A DNA stretch of 64,000 nucleotides from Methylobacter sp. S3L5C (GCF_022788635.1 NZ_CP076024.1:4751503-4815502); one strand, 5' to 3'; shown: positions 1 to 9,347, numbered from the stretch's first letter. Notes: a model not told the origin generated them from the sequence alone. A program made the numbers and translations.

Positions 1-227
1 CAGCCAGTACAATTCAATTAAAAAATGAGCGCGACGAACTTCAAGAGCGCGTTGTTAGTGTTGAACGCGATTTGCAACAATACAAACTTGAAAATCAGGC
101 GCTAAAAGGCACAGCCAGTCAAGACTGGTTTTTGTACGGCGGTTTACTATCGCTGGTCGGCGTTGTTTTAGGATTTATCCTGCCCAAACTTGGCTGGCAA
201 AGAAAAAGCAGCTGGGATTCATTTTAA
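1..227 (+). CDS. SH3 domain protein of the TIGR04211/YgiM type, C-terminal fragment
   Basis: Only the last 74 codons lie in the window; the gene starts upstream of base 1, and the first complete codon begins at base 3. The fragment is a charged, Glu/Arg/Gln-rich coiled-coil stretch followed by one hydrophobic transmembrane segment (GGLLSLVGVVLGFILP) and a short basic tail ending KLGWQRKSSWDSF. This coiled coil plus C-terminal anchor with a basic end is the usual tail of the bacterial SH3-domain membrane proteins (TIGR04211, E. coli YgiM). The SH3 domain itself is not visible, so the name rests on tail architecture only. A short AT-rich gap separates it from ilvD. Confidence 0.6.
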   Translation, partial: ASTIQLKNERDELQERVVSVERDLQQYKLENQALKGTASQDWFLYGGLLSLVGVVLGFILPKLGWQRKSSWDSF

Positions 228-316
228 TTTAAGGCAAAAGGCTCCGCATATTTTGCACCCTTCGTCTTTCGTCTTTTGCATTTCGCTTTTTATCTTAAAC
301 ACCAGGAATCAATTAC

Positions 317-2014
317 ATGCCCCACTCAGACGACCACAACACCCGCCCCTTTTCTTCTCTTGTTGTTGACGGCATGGAGCGGGCACCGAGTCGTGCCATG
401 CTCCACGCGGTTGGCTTTAAAAGTGAAGACTTTAAAAAACCGCAAATCGGCATTGCCTCAACCTGGAGCATGGTCACTCCGTGCAACATGCACATCAACA
501 AACTGGCTGATGCTGCAGCGTCTGGTGTTGATAATGCCAATGGTAAAGCCGTTATCTTTAATACCATTACCATATCTGACGGTATATCAATGGGCACCGA
601 AGGCATGAAATATTCGCTGGTATCCCGGGAAGTCATTGCTGATTCCATTGAAACCGTGGTTGGCTGCCAAGGCTTTGACGGCATTGTTGCGATTGGCGGC
701 TGCGATAAAAATATGCCCGGCTGCATGATTGGCATATCACGCCTGAATCGTCCTGCCATTTTTGTATATGGTGGCACTATTATGCCGGGCTGCCATAAAG
801 ACAAAAAACTGGATGTGGTTTCCGTTTTTGAAGCCGTTGGTGCCAGAGCCAATAACCAGATTGATGATGCCGAACTGGCTGAAATTGAAGCCAAAGCGAT
901 TCCTGGTGCCGGTTCCTGCGGCGGCATGTACACGGCCAACACCATGGCTTCGGCAATTGAAGCACTGGGTATGAGCCTGCCTAACAGCTCTGCCCAAGCC
1001 GCTATTTCAAACGATAAAAGACTGGACTGCGAACGTGCCGGCGCGGCTGTACTGGAATTAATAAAAAACAATATCAAACCCAGCGACATCATGACCAAGG
1101 CTGCTTTTGAAAACGCGATAACCATTGTTATTGCACTCGGCGGTTCAACCAATGCCGTATTACATATACTGGCGATGGCCAATGCCGGTAATGTCGACAT
1201 TACCCTGGATGACTTCACCCGCATCGGTAAGCATGTACCATTATTGGCAGATTTAAAACCCAGCGGCCACTACCTGATGACTGAGTTGATTGAAATCGGC
1301 GGTATTCAACCGTTGATGAAAATTCTGTTAGACCAAGGTTTACTAAACGGTGACTGTTTAACCGTTACCGGCAAAACTCTGGCGGAAAATCTGGCCGATG
1401 TTGAGCCTTATCCTGAAGATCAGGATGTGATTCACTCACTGGATAACCCCATTAAAAAAGACAGTCATTTAGTCGTGTTATATGGCAATCTTGCACCGGG
1501 TGGCTCAGTTGCAAAAATCACAGGTAAAGAAGGTTTACGTTTTATCGGCACCGCCAAAGTATTTGAGGCAGAAGAACAAGCTCTGCAAAGTATCTTAAAC
1601 GGTGATATCGTTAAAGGCGATGTCATTGTAATTCGCTACGAAGGCCCTAAAGGCGGTCCAGGCATGCGTGAAATGCTCTCCCCGACTTCGGCAATTATGG
1701 GCAAAGGTTTGGGTAAAGAAGTTGCGTTAATTACCGATGGTCGTTTTTCCGGCGGTACGCACGGCTTTGTGGTCGGACACATCACACCGGAAGCCTATGT
1801 CGGTGGCCCGTTAGCGATCATTGAAAATGGCGATACCATCATTATCGATGCAGAAACCAACGAACTTAGATTAGTTATCGATGAACACGAAATAGCCCAG
1901 CGCCTTGAAAAATGGACACAACCTGCCCCGCGTTATACCCGTGGCGTGTTGGCAAAATATGCCAAACTGGTAAGTTCAGCATCACTGGGTGCGGTTACGG
2001 ATAATTTGGATTGA
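317..2014 (+). CDS. ilvD: dihydroxy-acid dehydratase IlvD
   Basis: 565 residues, normal for the family. It dehydrates 2,3-dihydroxy-3-methylbutanoate and its pentanoate homologue to the 2-oxo acids that precede valine, isoleucine and leucine (and pantothenate). Signature blocks are clear: TPCNMH with C56, [10 protein letters not shown] with C129, and [15 protein letters not shown] with C201. These three cysteines are those expected to ligate the Fe-S cluster. C-terminal motifs [12 protein letters not shown] and [15 protein letters not shown] are also intact. The ATG follows an AGGA at about 305-308. No other ilv gene is adjacent, so it appears to be a single-gene unit, followed by an inverted-repeat element. 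Confidence 0.97.
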   Translation: MPHSDDHNTRPFSSLVVDGMERAPSRAMLHAVGFKSEDFKKPQIGIASTWSMVTPCNMHINKLADAAASGVDNANGKAVIFNTITISDGISMGTEGMKYSLVSREVIADSIETVVGCQGFDGIVAIGGCDKNMPGCMIGISRLNRPAIFVYGGTIMPGCHKDKKLDVVSVFEAVGARANNQIDDAELAEIEAKAIPGAGSCGGMYTANTMASAIEALGMSLPNSSAQAAISNDKRLDCERAGAAVLELIKNNIKPSDIMTKAAFENAITIVIALGGSTNAVLHILAMANAGNVDITLDDFTRIGKHVPLLADLKPSGHYLMTELIEIGGIQPLMKILLDQGLLNGDCLTVTGKTLAENLADVEPYPEDQDVIHSLDNPIKKDSHLVVLYGNLAPGGSVAKITGKEGLRFIGTAKVFEAEEQALQSILNGDIVKGDVIVIRYEGPKGGPGMREMLSPTSAIMGKGLGKEVALITDGRFSGGTHGFVVGHITPEAYVGGPLAIIENGDTIIIDAETNELRLVIDEHEIAQRLEKWTQPAPRYTRGVLAKYAKLVSSASLGAVTDNLD

Positions 2015-2018
2015 TTGT

Positions 2019-2095
2019 AGGTTGGGTTAGGCGATAACCGTAACACAACAAATCGAGACAAAAAATGTTGGGTTACGCTACCGCTAACCCAACCT
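2019..2095. repeat. dispersed inverted repeat (AGGTTGGGTTAG family)
   Basis: Arms AGGTTGGGTTAG (2019-2030) and CTAACCCAACCT (2084-2095) are perfect 12-bp complements just after the ilvD stop. The inside also carries the partial copy TGTTGGGTTACGC. The same motif recurs after gshA (26349-26385). Such elements are common intergenic repeats in proteobacterial genomes. It may help end ilvD transcription, but there is no T-run. Confidence 0.75.
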
Positions 2096-2190
2096 GCGGC
2101 ACTCCAGTTTTCATAAATTAGTAACGCTTGGCAACTATTCAAAAAATTGGGGGCATGATAGTGAATTTAACATTGATGCAGGTGAATAAC

Positions 2191-2292
2191 ATGAAAAATG
2201 CGCTTCATATCATAGGATGGGCTGACGTTAGAAAGCTCATCAAGCTCACCGGCAACCGATGCGCTTCGTACCTCAGCACATCCTCCCTATAA
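2191..2292 (+). CDS. 33-codon upstream ORF, possible argA leader
   Basis: ATG at 2191 is preceded by AGGTG with good spacing (2180-2184). The frame encodes 33 residues beginning MKNALHIIGWADVRKLIKLT and stops at 2290-2292, two bases before the argA ATG at 2295. The argA start itself has no convincing ribosome-binding site, so this ORF would supply ribosomes by translational coupling. It is not recognised as any known leader peptide. Two of its 33 codons are Arg (CGA and AGA), too few for a classical attenuator. Whether it is translated is inference from its ribosome-binding site and position. Confidence 0.45.
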   Translation: MKNALHIIGWADVRKLIKLTGNRCASYLSTSSL

Positions 2293-2294
2293 TC

Positions 2295-3608
2295 ATGAAT
2301 TCACAAAACTCTTTCGTCAACTGGTTTAGAGGCTCATCACCTTATATCCACGCGCATCGCAATAAAACCTTTGTCATTTCTTTTGGGGGCGAAGCGGTAC
2401 TGGCTGATGATTTTGATCATCATGTCCACGATTTTGCCCTACTAAGCAGCTTAGGCATACGTCTGGTTTTGGTTCATGGGATACGCCCACAAATAGACCA
2501 GCGCCTTACCAAGCTCAATTCCCCTGCCCTTTTTCATCGGCATTTGCGTATTACCGATGACTTGGCGTTGCAATGCGTCAAGGAAGCGGCGGGGTTGGTA
2601 CGCGTAGAAATTGAAGCACTATTGTCAATGGGCTTGGCAAATTCGCCGATGGCGGGAAGCGGTCTTAAAGTCGCGTCCGGTAATTTTGTCATCGCCAAAC
2701 CGATGGGTGTAATAGACGGGGTTGATTACTGCCATACTGGTGAAGTTCGACGTGTTGACAGCGCCGCCATTCATCAACAACTCGATCAAAATAATATCGT
2801 GTTGATCTCGCCGATTGGCTATTCACCCAGCGGAGAAATTTTTAATCTGTCCGCTGAACAAGTTGCTACAGCAGTTTCGATTGCCTTAAAAGCGGAAAAA
2901 TTAATCCTGCTAACGGAGCAAACGTGTTGCAACCCCGATGATGGCGAGCAAATTCGGCAAATGACCACCAACGAAGCCGATGCTTTCCTGCAAGAATATC
3001 GGGACATTGAGGACACCATCAGCCTGCCGCTTAAAGCTGCCATCCAAAGCTGTCGCTGCGGGATAGAACGCGCACATTTACTTAATCGCACCATTAATGG
3101 CGCACTATTACTTGAATTATTTAGCCGTGACGGTATCGGAACTCTCATTAGCTCAACACCTTTTGAAGAATTACGTCCAGCTACACTTAACGATATCGGT
3201 GGTATTCTGGAATTGATTAAGCCCTTGGAACAACAAGGTATCTTAGCCAAACGTTCCAGAGAAAAAATTGAAATGGAAATAGCCGATTATATTATTATCG
3301 AAAGAGACGGATTAATCATCGGCTGTACCGCTCTGCATCCCAATATACAAAGCCGTTTTGGCGCTATTGCCTGCCTTGCCGTCCATCCTGATTATCAGGG
3401 TGCAGCACGCGGCGATAGATTGCTTAATTATGTTTATCGCAAAGCAGGACAACTGGCTTTAAAAAAATTATTTGTGTTATCAACGCAAACCATGCACTGG
3501 TTTATTGAACGCGGCTTTGTATCATCAGATATTAACAGCCTTCCCGACCCACTCAAGGCACTGTACAATCCAGAAAGAAACTCTAAAATTCTTTTTAAGG
3601 ACATTTAA
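2295..3608 (+). CDS. argA: amino-acid N-acetyltransferase (N-acetylglutamate synthase) ArgA
   Basis: 437 residues from the ATG at 2295, close to the 443 of E. coli ArgA. An in-frame ATG at 2259 would add 12 residues with no family counterpart. The N-terminal half is an amino-acid-kinase-like domain (KTFVISFGGEAV near residue 25, then LVLVHGIRPQID). The C-terminal third is a GNAT acetyltransferase (RPATLNDIGGILELIKPLE, then CLAVHPDYQGAARGDRLL at the acetyl-CoA loop). It makes N-acetylglutamate from glutamate and acetyl-CoA, the first step of arginine synthesis. It is probably inhibited by arginine through the kinase-like domain, as known for the family. It forms a two-gene unit with cpdA. A bifunctional-type argJ is also present at 32 kb. 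Confidence 0.95.
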   Translation: MNSQNSFVNWFRGSSPYIHAHRNKTFVISFGGEAVLADDFDHHVHDFALLSSLGIRLVLVHGIRPQIDQRLTKLNSPALFHRHLRITDDLALQCVKEAAGLVRVEIEALLSMGLANSPMAGSGLKVASGNFVIAKPMGVIDGVDYCHTGEVRRVDSAAIHQQLDQNNIVLISPIGYSPSGEIFNLSAEQVATAVSIALKAEKLILLTEQTCCNPDDGEQIRQMTTNEADAFLQEYRDIEDTISLPLKAAIQSCRCGIERAHLLNRTINGALLLELFSRDGIGTLISSTPFEELRPATLNDIGGILELIKPLEQQGILAKRSREKIEMEIADYIIIERDGLIIGCTALHPNIQSRFGAIACLAVHPDYQGAARGDRLLNYVYRKAGQLALKKLFVLSTQTMHWFIERGFVSSDINSLPDPLKALYNPERNSKILFKDI

Positions 3609-3618
3609 TAACTCAATC

Positions 3619-4410
3619 ATGGCATCCCTGTCCCTACTGCAAATAACAGACCTACACATCCTGCCAAGTCTGGACGATATTTTTTTAGGTATTAATACCG
3701 AGCATTACTTTCATGCCGTTGTTGATCTCGCCTTTACTGAAAACCCTCATTTTGATTTAGTTCTGGTTACCGGGGACATTGCCCAAGATCCTTGCGAGAT
3801 AAGCTATCAACGAATTTTACAGAAACTTGAAGCTACCAATACGCCCTGCATTTGCCTGCCCGGTAATCACGATAATTATCAACTCATGCAACAGGTTTTT
3901 AATACCACGCAGGTTAATTGCCAAAAACAGGTATTGTTAAAAAACTGGCAGCTGATCTGCCTTAATAGCCAGATACCCGGATCTCCGGGTGGCGGCTTGT
4001 CAAAAACGGAATTACTGTTTCTGGAAGACTGTCTTAGCGCTTATCCGAATCATCATGCACTCATTGCCGTACACCATCATTGCCTGGAGACTAAAAGCGC
4101 CTGGCTGGATACCATGATCATAGAAAACAGCGAAGAATTTTTGGCGATAACAAAAAAATATCCGCAAGCAAAAGTCATCACTAACGGACATATTCATCAA
4201 GAAATGGATATCATAAGCGGGTCAGTTCGCATCCTGGGAACGCCATCAACCTGCTTCCAATTTAAACCGGAAAGTAAAACCATTACTATGGATACTACCA
4301 GTCCCGGTTATCGGGTGATAAAACTGTATGAAGATGGCAGGGTAGAATCCAAAATTACCCGGCTATCGGAACCGTTAACCGGCTTGCAAATGGATGTCCC
4401 CAATTACTGA
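3619..4410 (+). CDS. cpdA: CpdA-type 3',5'-cyclic-nucleotide phosphodiesterase / calcineurin-like metallophosphoesterase
   Basis: 263 residues from ATG 3619, 10 bases after argA; the open frame extends upstream into argA, but MASLSLLQITDLH is the family start. The metallophosphoesterase motif set is complete: TDLH (D-x-H), VTGDIAQD, LPGNHDN, VHHH and NGHIHQ. Together these bind a dinuclear metal centre. CpdA hydrolyses cAMP and so tempers CRP signalling in enteric bacteria. Length (E. coli 275) and motifs fit, but related class III phosphodiesterases share them, so the cAMP substrate is inferred. Co-transcription with argA is likely from spacing. Confidence 0.85.
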   Translation: MASLSLLQITDLHILPSLDDIFLGINTEHYFHAVVDLAFTENPHFDLVLVTGDIAQDPCEISYQRILQKLEATNTPCICLPGNHDNYQLMQQVFNTTQVNCQKQVLLKNWQLICLNSQIPGSPGGGLSKTELLFLEDCLSAYPNHHALIAVHHHCLETKSAWLDTMIIENSEEFLAITKKYPQAKVITNGHIHQEMDIISGSVRILGTPSTCFQFKPESKTITMDTTSPGYRVIKLYEDGRVESKITRLSEPLTGLQMDVPNY

Positions 4411-4501
4411 TTTTTAGCTTTTATAAACTGAAACCACAAAGACACGAAACCTTTATATTGGCTTTTGCATCTGGTCTTCGTGGTGATATTTATCAAGTCA
4501 C

Positions 4502-4954
4502 TTACAATTCAAATTCAGACGGATTAAGTGCTAATTCTTTGGCTATTTTGATGGCTATCTTTTTTTCATCGTTATCAAACATACCATCAGAAGAAGCAAT
4601 GGCAATAATCATGCGAACCAACAAGCGCGAGGCTTCAATGTTAGACTTCATCTTGCCTATTGCCTGATAAGCTTTGGCTTCACCGATATCTTTATCGAAC
4701 TCCAGTTGGCTAACAAATTCCTGAAAGGCTTTGATAACGTCGCTGGTAGTAAAAATCGATAGCGCGTCATTGCTTTCGATAAACTTGATCATTTTTTGTT
4801 TTTCTTCTGAACTAATGCTGCCATCGGCCATGGCAATAAGCGCTGAACCTGCCATTGCCGCATTTAGAAAATCCTTGTTTTTAAATTTCAAGACCTCTGT
4901 TTTTAATTCGTTCGCTTTGCTTTTTAATTGACTAAGAAAATTATCAAAACTCAT
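4502..4954 (-). CDS. terB: tellurite-resistance protein TerB
   Basis: 150 residues, the size of Serratia/E. coli TerB (151), and all alpha-helical in character. Typical acidic motifs recur twice: MADGSISSEEK and SSDGMFDNDEKK, which resemble the metal-binding loops of the TerB fold. A strong AGGAG lies before the ATG (4954). It is the last gene of the Ter locus on the - strand and converges on cpdA. TerB is cytosolic or membrane-associated and works with TerC/TerD proteins in tellurite resistance and a wider stress response; its biochemistry is unresolved. Confidence 0.9.
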   Translation of the reverse strand: MSFDNFLSQLKSKANELKTEVLKFKNKDFLNAAMAGSALIAMADGSISSEEKQKMIKFIESNDALSIFTTSDVIKAFQEFVSQLEFDKDIGEAKAYQAIGKMKSNIEASRLLVRMIIAIASSDGMFDNDEKKIAIKIAKELALNPSEFEL

Positions 4955-5025
4955 TAACGCTCTCCTGGTTATTTATGTAAGGTACTTTTAATTTTACTGA
5001 TCGTTATTTTAACATTTTTAAGGCA

Positions 5026-5961
5026 TTAAAATGACAACTCTGCATATTCTTTCAATGATAGAGCCTCGTTAACACCGTAACACTGTTGCCGATTAATCAT
5101 ATTACTTGCCCATTGCTGATGGGTTGCCACCTCACACATTGCATTATGCATTCTAAAAACCGCAGGAGAATCCTGATCGCTCAGACTAACCGCCATCTCA
5201 TAATCTTCCAGATCAACAGCATAAGCAGCTTCAATAGTTGGTACTTGAGTGGGATGAATCGCCGTTTTTCCGGTTAAACCATACGCCAAGTCCAGCTTTA
5301 TTTCTTTTTGTAAGGTAACTGAATCATCCAGATATTCAAACACCGGTGCCGATAGTGAAAAACCATAAGGCCTGAAAATAGTCACCAGCTGTGAGATAAC
5401 GTTACCAATCGGCGTTTCATAAAGCGTCGAAAAACGTGGTCTTCGAATACCCAAAAGATTCATCAAGTCGTTACCGCCAATTCTCAGCATTAACACATGC
5501 GGCGCAATATCGTCCTGTAACAAGCCCTGACGCAATTGAATCATCGCATTGACATCAAAAACCTCTTTAGTCTCAAGAGTCGGCATCACCTTAAAAGACG
5601 TGCCCCGTAATTGATCAAAATAGGCATCAAATACGCTTTCAGTAAATTTTGGCAGCACAAAACCATCCACTTTTTCAATATCGGGGAGCTCCAGTAATCG
5701 AGCTAATATTTCCGGATTTCTGGCACGAATAAACCGAAATTTCTGGGTCGAATCCCTAAAACCTTGCATGCATAAACCGATATGACGTACGCAACTATCC
5801 ACATCAGATTTTGATATTGCATCCTCCGTACAAAAAATCATTGAGCGCAACATCGGATACTTCTCGCCATTGGCAATTTCCATGATGTCGCGGCGATTGC
5901 CTGGCATATAAAGTGGCGCACCTAACAACCAGGGTGAAAACAACTTTAACTGATGGTTCAT
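5026..5961 (-). CDS. HpcH/HpaI aldolase / citrate-lyase-beta-like protein of the Ter module
   Basis: 311 residues. Reads as a CitE-like TIM barrel: LLGAPLYMPGNRRDIMEIA at the N-terminus (CitE-type proteins start RSxLYVPG), KVDGFVLPKF, MPTLETKEVFDV, MLRIGGNDLMNLLG and GKTAIHPTQVPTIE. In this family the strand-end acidic residues bind Mg and a CoA-thioester or oxo-acid. Here the context, PRTases plus ATP-grasp plus HAD, matches the predicted Ter-associated biosynthetic module described by Aravind and colleagues, in which a C-C lyase/aldolase helps make a nucleoside-like metabolite. The actual substrate is unknown. The start codon overlaps the upstream PRTase stop by 4 bases (ATGA), so the two are translationally coupled. 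Confidence 0.85.
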   Translation of the reverse strand: MNHQLKLFSPWLLGAPLYMPGNRRDIMEIANGEKYPMLRSMIFCTEDAISKSDVDSCVRHIGLCMQGFRDSTQKFRFIRARNPEILARLLELPDIEKVDGFVLPKFTESVFDAYFDQLRGTSFKVMPTLETKEVFDVNAMIQLRQGLLQDDIAPHVLMLRIGGNDLMNLLGIRRPRFSTLYETPIGNVISQLVTIFRPYGFSLSAPVFEYLDDSVTLQKEIKLDLAYGLTGKTAIHPTQVPTIEAAYAVDLEDYEMAVSLSDQDSPAVFRMHNAMCEVATHQQWASNMINRQQCYGVNEALSLKEYAELSF

Positions 5962-7058
5962 AAGACAACCTTTTTGATTAGCGCTGCTGCACGGTAAGGT
6001 AACTCTTTAAAAACGACTATTGGAATTAACTTGGACTCTGCCAACCAGCGCAAATGCAGGGTCGCTTCACAATCCAAATCCTGCAACAGTAATAACTGTG
6101 CTTCACGACGTAATAAAACACGCGTCGCCTCACCGATGCCGGGCTTAATGTAATTGTGCTGGGTAATGCCGTATTGCTCGGCAATCCAGCCTAAAAACTG
6201 TTGGGAAACTCTTTGTAATTGTTGACAATGGCCTGAATGGTCGGCAAATTTGCCAGCAAAGGTAGACCTTATCACAGCCACTCGTTCAAGTATCGTATTG
6301 ATAAAATAACGAGATAAATCCTGTTCGGCAAACTGCTCATAATAAAGACAACCATGAAAGTCAGTATGGCTCGTAGCCTGTTTGTCATGCACTGACCGGC
6401 TAACCAGCCCCGATATGGTAGCGTTTAGAATGCAGGAAGGAATCAAATAATCTTCCGAAGAAGCGGCAACAGCAGCCCAACCTGACAAATCAGTCAAGAC
6501 ATATAACTCCGGCGGGATATGAATGCCATCACTTACGGCAAAATCCTGCAAGCTGTTTGCCAACTGCCGTGCAATCACGCCTTTTCCTGTCCAGCCATCA
6601 ACAAAAACCAATGATTCCGGCGCGTGCTTTTGCAAAATATGGCGCAGGGCATTTTGATCGATCCCTATATCTCTAAGAATGGAAATGGAATAATGTTCTG
6701 CCTGAATATTAAAATGACGTTTTAAAACATGCTTGAGTAACACACCCACCGGCGTTCCTGCCCGTGCCAAGGAGACCAAAGTAATGCCTCTGGGACGCGT
6801 TGCTATAATACCTTGTGCCAACAATAACAAATGCTCTGCCATGCAATCTTGATTTAAGGTCATGGCTCGGTAAAACAACGGTAAATAATCAGCCGGCGGC
6901 AAGGACTCATGCGTCAGCATTTCAGAATAATGTTTTTGACCGGATTGAATCAGCGCTTCTTTGAGATGTACCGGCGTATCGGTCACCGCCATCGGTTTTA
7001 ACAAAAACTGCACATCGTCAACGGTGTAACTGCCGGTAAAAGGCCGTGTGTTTTTCAT
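5958..7058 (-). CDS. PRTase-like protein (StiP/PRTase_1 family) of the Ter module
   Basis: 366 residues. LVSLARAGTPVG at about 94-105 and the PRPP-loop-like LVFVDGWTGKG at 150-160 give a type I phosphoribosyltransferase core. The family is often labelled cysteine protease StiP in databases, but the motifs here favour the PRTase reading. The predicted role is joining a base-like intermediate to PRPP in the Ter-linked metabolite pathway; that is inference from the module. It overlaps the HAD gene upstream by 4 bases (ATGA) and the CitE-like gene downstream by 4 bases, a tight operon. Confidence 0.82.
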   Translation of the reverse strand: MKNTRPFTGSYTVDDVQFLLKPMAVTDTPVHLKEALIQSGQKHYSEMLTHESLPPADYLPLFYRAMTLNQDCMAEHLLLLAQGIIATRPRGITLVSLARAGTPVGVLLKHVLKRHFNIQAEHYSISILRDIGIDQNALRHILQKHAPESLVFVDGWTGKGVIARQLANSLQDFAVSDGIHIPPELYVLTDLSGWAAVAASSEDYLIPSCILNATISGLVSRSVHDKQATSHTDFHGCLYYEQFAEQDLSRYFINTILERVAVIRSTFAGKFADHSGHCQQLQRVSQQFLGWIAEQYGITQHNYIKPGIGEATRVLLRREAQLLLLQDLDCEATLHLRWLAESKLIPIVVFKELPYRAAALIKKVVL

Positions 7059-7813
7059 TCAGAAAAAGCCAGCGTTTTAAACAATTGCGTGTTTTTTGGA
7101 ATTAACGCGTAATCACACAAGCCCATAAATGGCGCATCGGTATTACTGTCACCGGCTCCAAAGGTCAGTAATTGCGGGTGCTGTTGTTTGTAATTGTCGA
7201 TCAAATAACTCACAGCACTTTCTTTGTTGATAATCTTGGGTAATACCGCCAGATTATTGCCGTTTAAATGCCAATATAAACTGCCATCAAGAATATGCGG
7301 ATGCCTTTTAATAATGTTGTCCAATACTGTTGTTAATGGGGTTTCAGTACCATCCACATGTTTGATGACACCATACCAGGTGACAGAAAAATCATTAACC
7401 AAGTGGGTTTTAAAACCGCTGAAACACTGGCAATATCGTTCAATTTCTGCCCAGATATCCAGTAATTTCTCATGATAGGCCGGTAAAGCTTGCATCATGC
7501 CATCCATCCACACACGATCAACAGTGCGTTGTTTATCCAGAATAACGGCACCGTGATTCAAGACCACTTCTTCCTGAAAAGGCAACATAACGCGGTCAAA
7601 AGCATCAACATCACGTCCGGTAACCGGCACGATTTTGAAACCCTTTTCCAACCAATGCCACAACCATTGCTGCTTGTGCGTGGCATAAGAATTAGGCGAG
7701 CCATCGGGCAAACAAGCGCGTACCTGTAATAGCGGATCGTCTGCACCCAAAGTACATTTTCTCAGGGTTTGAAACAGCGTGTCATCAAGGTCTAAAAAAA
7801 TGTAACTTTGCAT
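7055..7813 (-). CDS. HAD-superfamily phosphatase of the Ter module
   Basis: 252 residues with the HAD motifs in order: FLDLDDTLFQ (motif I, nucleophile and acid/base Asp), VPVTGRD (motif II), and GAGDSNTDAPFMG (motif IV), with a cap region between. This resembles Cof-type sugar/nucleotide phosphatases. In this operon it probably dephosphorylates the ribosylated product made by the neighbouring PRTases; that is inference. It starts inside the end of the upstream PRTase gene (29-base overlap) and its stop overlaps the next start by 4 bases. Confidence 0.88.
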   Translation of the reverse strand: MQSYIFLDLDDTLFQTLRKCTLGADDPLLQVRACLPDGSPNSYATHKQQWLWHWLEKGFKIVPVTGRDVDAFDRVMLPFQEEVVLNHGAVILDKQRTVDRVWMDGMMQALPAYHEKLLDIWAEIERYCQCFSGFKTHLVNDFSVTWYGVIKHVDGTETPLTTVLDNIIKRHPHILDGSLYWHLNGNNLAVLPKIINKESAVSYLIDNYKQQHPQLLTFGAGDSNTDAPFMGLCDYALIPKNTQLFKTLAFSE

Positions 7814-8984
7814 GGTTTAAGTTTGGCTGTTTAAGTTCAAATCGGGCACTAATGGCTTGCCATGCGTGCAATCGGTCCATTAATGATTTATCAAGTGGCG
7901 TTTCATGACACAAAATAATCTCCCGATAATCATCCGGGTTTACATTGTAAATAAAATTAGCAATGCCATCTTCGTAGTTATCTTCAAACTGGCATACCAA
8001 AGCAATATCGTTACCCTGATGAATCGGTGATCGAGTTGTACTTTGTACTTTTACGGCAAAACCTTTGCTTTCCAACTCCCGCCCCAGTAAATAAGCCGGA
8101 GCGTTGCATTCACCGGTGCCTAATACCAAAATAGGTCTAATGTCTCTGGACTCGGAGTTAAAGCCGCTATGACATAACTGTTCCAAAACATCGGTATCCA
8201 AACTAATCGGTGCCGTCAAGCCCAAGCGCCCGGGCCAAGCCAACAAATGTTTTTTACAACGACCATTACCCGACACATTAACAGTAATGTTATCGATGAC
8301 GGCATTTTGACTATCTTCAAAATGCAATAACCCCTGCCTGAAACAAACCCATTCCACCGCAACACCTGCTTGTGATTCCAGCGCGGCACGGTCATCAGGG
8401 TGAGCAAAATTAACCAGACTTACGATAAATACTTTACGTAAGGCTGGATTAATCACTTGATAGGCTTTAATAAGCCGTAAAAAGGTTTTGCCCGTGCTGA
8501 TTTCATCGTCGATCAATACCAATGTTTCTGCATTTAAAAACTGCTTTCGATATTCCGGATACTCAGGATAATACAGAAAAAAGTCAGTAGCATGACTATG
8601 GGCTTCTTCAAACTCCAGTCGGTCTGTTTTATCCAGATGATAACGGGTCGTTTGCATAAACAAAGCCTGTTGCACGCCCGCATGGCAAGCCGCTTCAAAA
8701 ACGCCATAACCCAAGCCGGTTGCTGTTTCCGCCATGCCTATCCACAGTGAAGACTCGCCTACTCCTTTTTTTAACACCAGCCTTGCCAAAGCACGATAAG
8801 ACCAGCTCATGGTTTTTGGTGAAACCGGATAATGTTTCCCCAAGACCTTACTAACCAGCAAAAACTTCCGCTTACTGCTTACCCGTGCAGCAAACCCCAG
8901 CAAACGCTGCAACGGAATGTGTCCGGGTTCTACCTCAAGCTGAAGTATTCCTGTGTCTAATTTTATAGTGACTGTTTTTTGCAT
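7785..8984 (-). CDS. phosphoribosyltransferase with C-terminal TRSP-type domain (PRTase_2/TRSP)
   Basis: 399 residues. The N-terminal part carries IGMAETATGLGYGVFEA (80-97) and the PRPP motif LVLIDDEISTGKT (155-167), the hallmarks of a type I PRTase. The C-terminal third (about 275-390) has PILVLGTGECNAPAYLLGRE and QSTTRSPI, fitting the TRSP domain found after this PRTase in Ter loci; TTRSP is the name-giving motif. It is the second PRTase of the module; two PRTases plus ATP-grasp and HAD are the expected set. It overlaps the HAD gene by 29 bases and lies 33 bases after the small membrane-protein gene. Confidence 0.87.
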   Translation of the reverse strand: MQKTVTIKLDTGILQLEVEPGHIPLQRLLGFAARVSSKRKFLLVSKVLGKHYPVSPKTMSWSYRALARLVLKKGVGESSLWIGMAETATGLGYGVFEAACHAGVQQALFMQTTRYHLDKTDRLEFEEAHSHATDFFLYYPEYPEYRKQFLNAETLVLIDDEISTGKTFLRLIKAYQVINPALRKVFIVSLVNFAHPDDRAALESQAGVAVEWVCFRQGLLHFEDSQNAVIDNITVNVSGNGRCKKHLLAWPGRLGLTAPISLDTDVLEQLCHSGFNSESRDIRPILVLGTGECNAPAYLLGRELESKGFAVKVQSTTRSPIHQGNDIALVCQFEDNYEDGIANFIYNVNPDDYREIILCHETPLDKSLMDRLHAWQAISARFELKQPNLNHAKLHFFRP

Positions 8985-9017
8985 CGTGTTTACTGGCTGG
9001 CGCTACTCGGAGGATTA

Positions 9018-9347
9018 TTAGTTAAACAATATGGCGGTTTGGGCAAGAAAATGCACCAAGGTAATTTTAACATCCAGCAATGAAAATGCACTGGCTCTAA
9101 GCATACCGACGACGCCCACCAGTATCCAAAATACATTCAGCAAGATATAAGCACTCTCTTTTTTTAAAATAGAGCACCAGGAAAGAATAATCGCGTCTGC
9201 CGTATTAAAAGCCCAGATGAAAAAAAACGGACTTTCCGAACCCATCCAACTGACCATTGAAAAACTGAAAATCCGCATCAATACACCAACCATTTCGATG
9301 GGTTTGATGAATTTAATAACGAATAAATTTATTTTATTGAAGGGCAT
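9018..9347 (-). CDS. small hydrophobic membrane protein inside the Ter operon
   Basis: 109 residues from ATG 9347; a TTG at 9356 would add three residues. No strong ribosome-binding site is seen before either. Three or four hydrophobic segments are visible: around GVLMRIFSFSMVSWM, FFFIWAFNTADAIILSWCSIL, AYILLNVFWILVGVVGML and VHFLAQTAILF. No family is recognised with confidence. It sits between the ATP-grasp and PRTase_2 genes on the same strand, with gaps of 48 and 33 bases. Ter loci usually carry the larger membrane protein TerC, which is absent here, so this could be a locus-specific membrane partner. That is speculation from position. Confidence 0.65.
   Translation of the reverse strand: MPFNKINLFVIKFIKPIEMVGVLMRIFSFSMVSWMGSESPFFFIWAFNTADAIILSWCSILKKESAYILLNVFWILVGVVGMLRASAFSLLDVKITLVHFLAQTAILFN

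Noticed and set aside
313-1224. 303-codon open frame on the - strand opposite ilvD
   Set aside because: It lies within the IlvD frame, whose protein motifs are decisive; the reverse reading is a codon-bias shadow.
2171-2190. ARG box-like text TGAATTTAACATTGA upstream of argA
   Set aside because: Half-sites are spaced by 5 instead of 4 bases and the second half (ATTGA) deviates from ATTCA.
4458-4667. 69-codon + strand frame opposite terB
   Set aside because: Covers the reverse of TerB; no ribosome-binding site.
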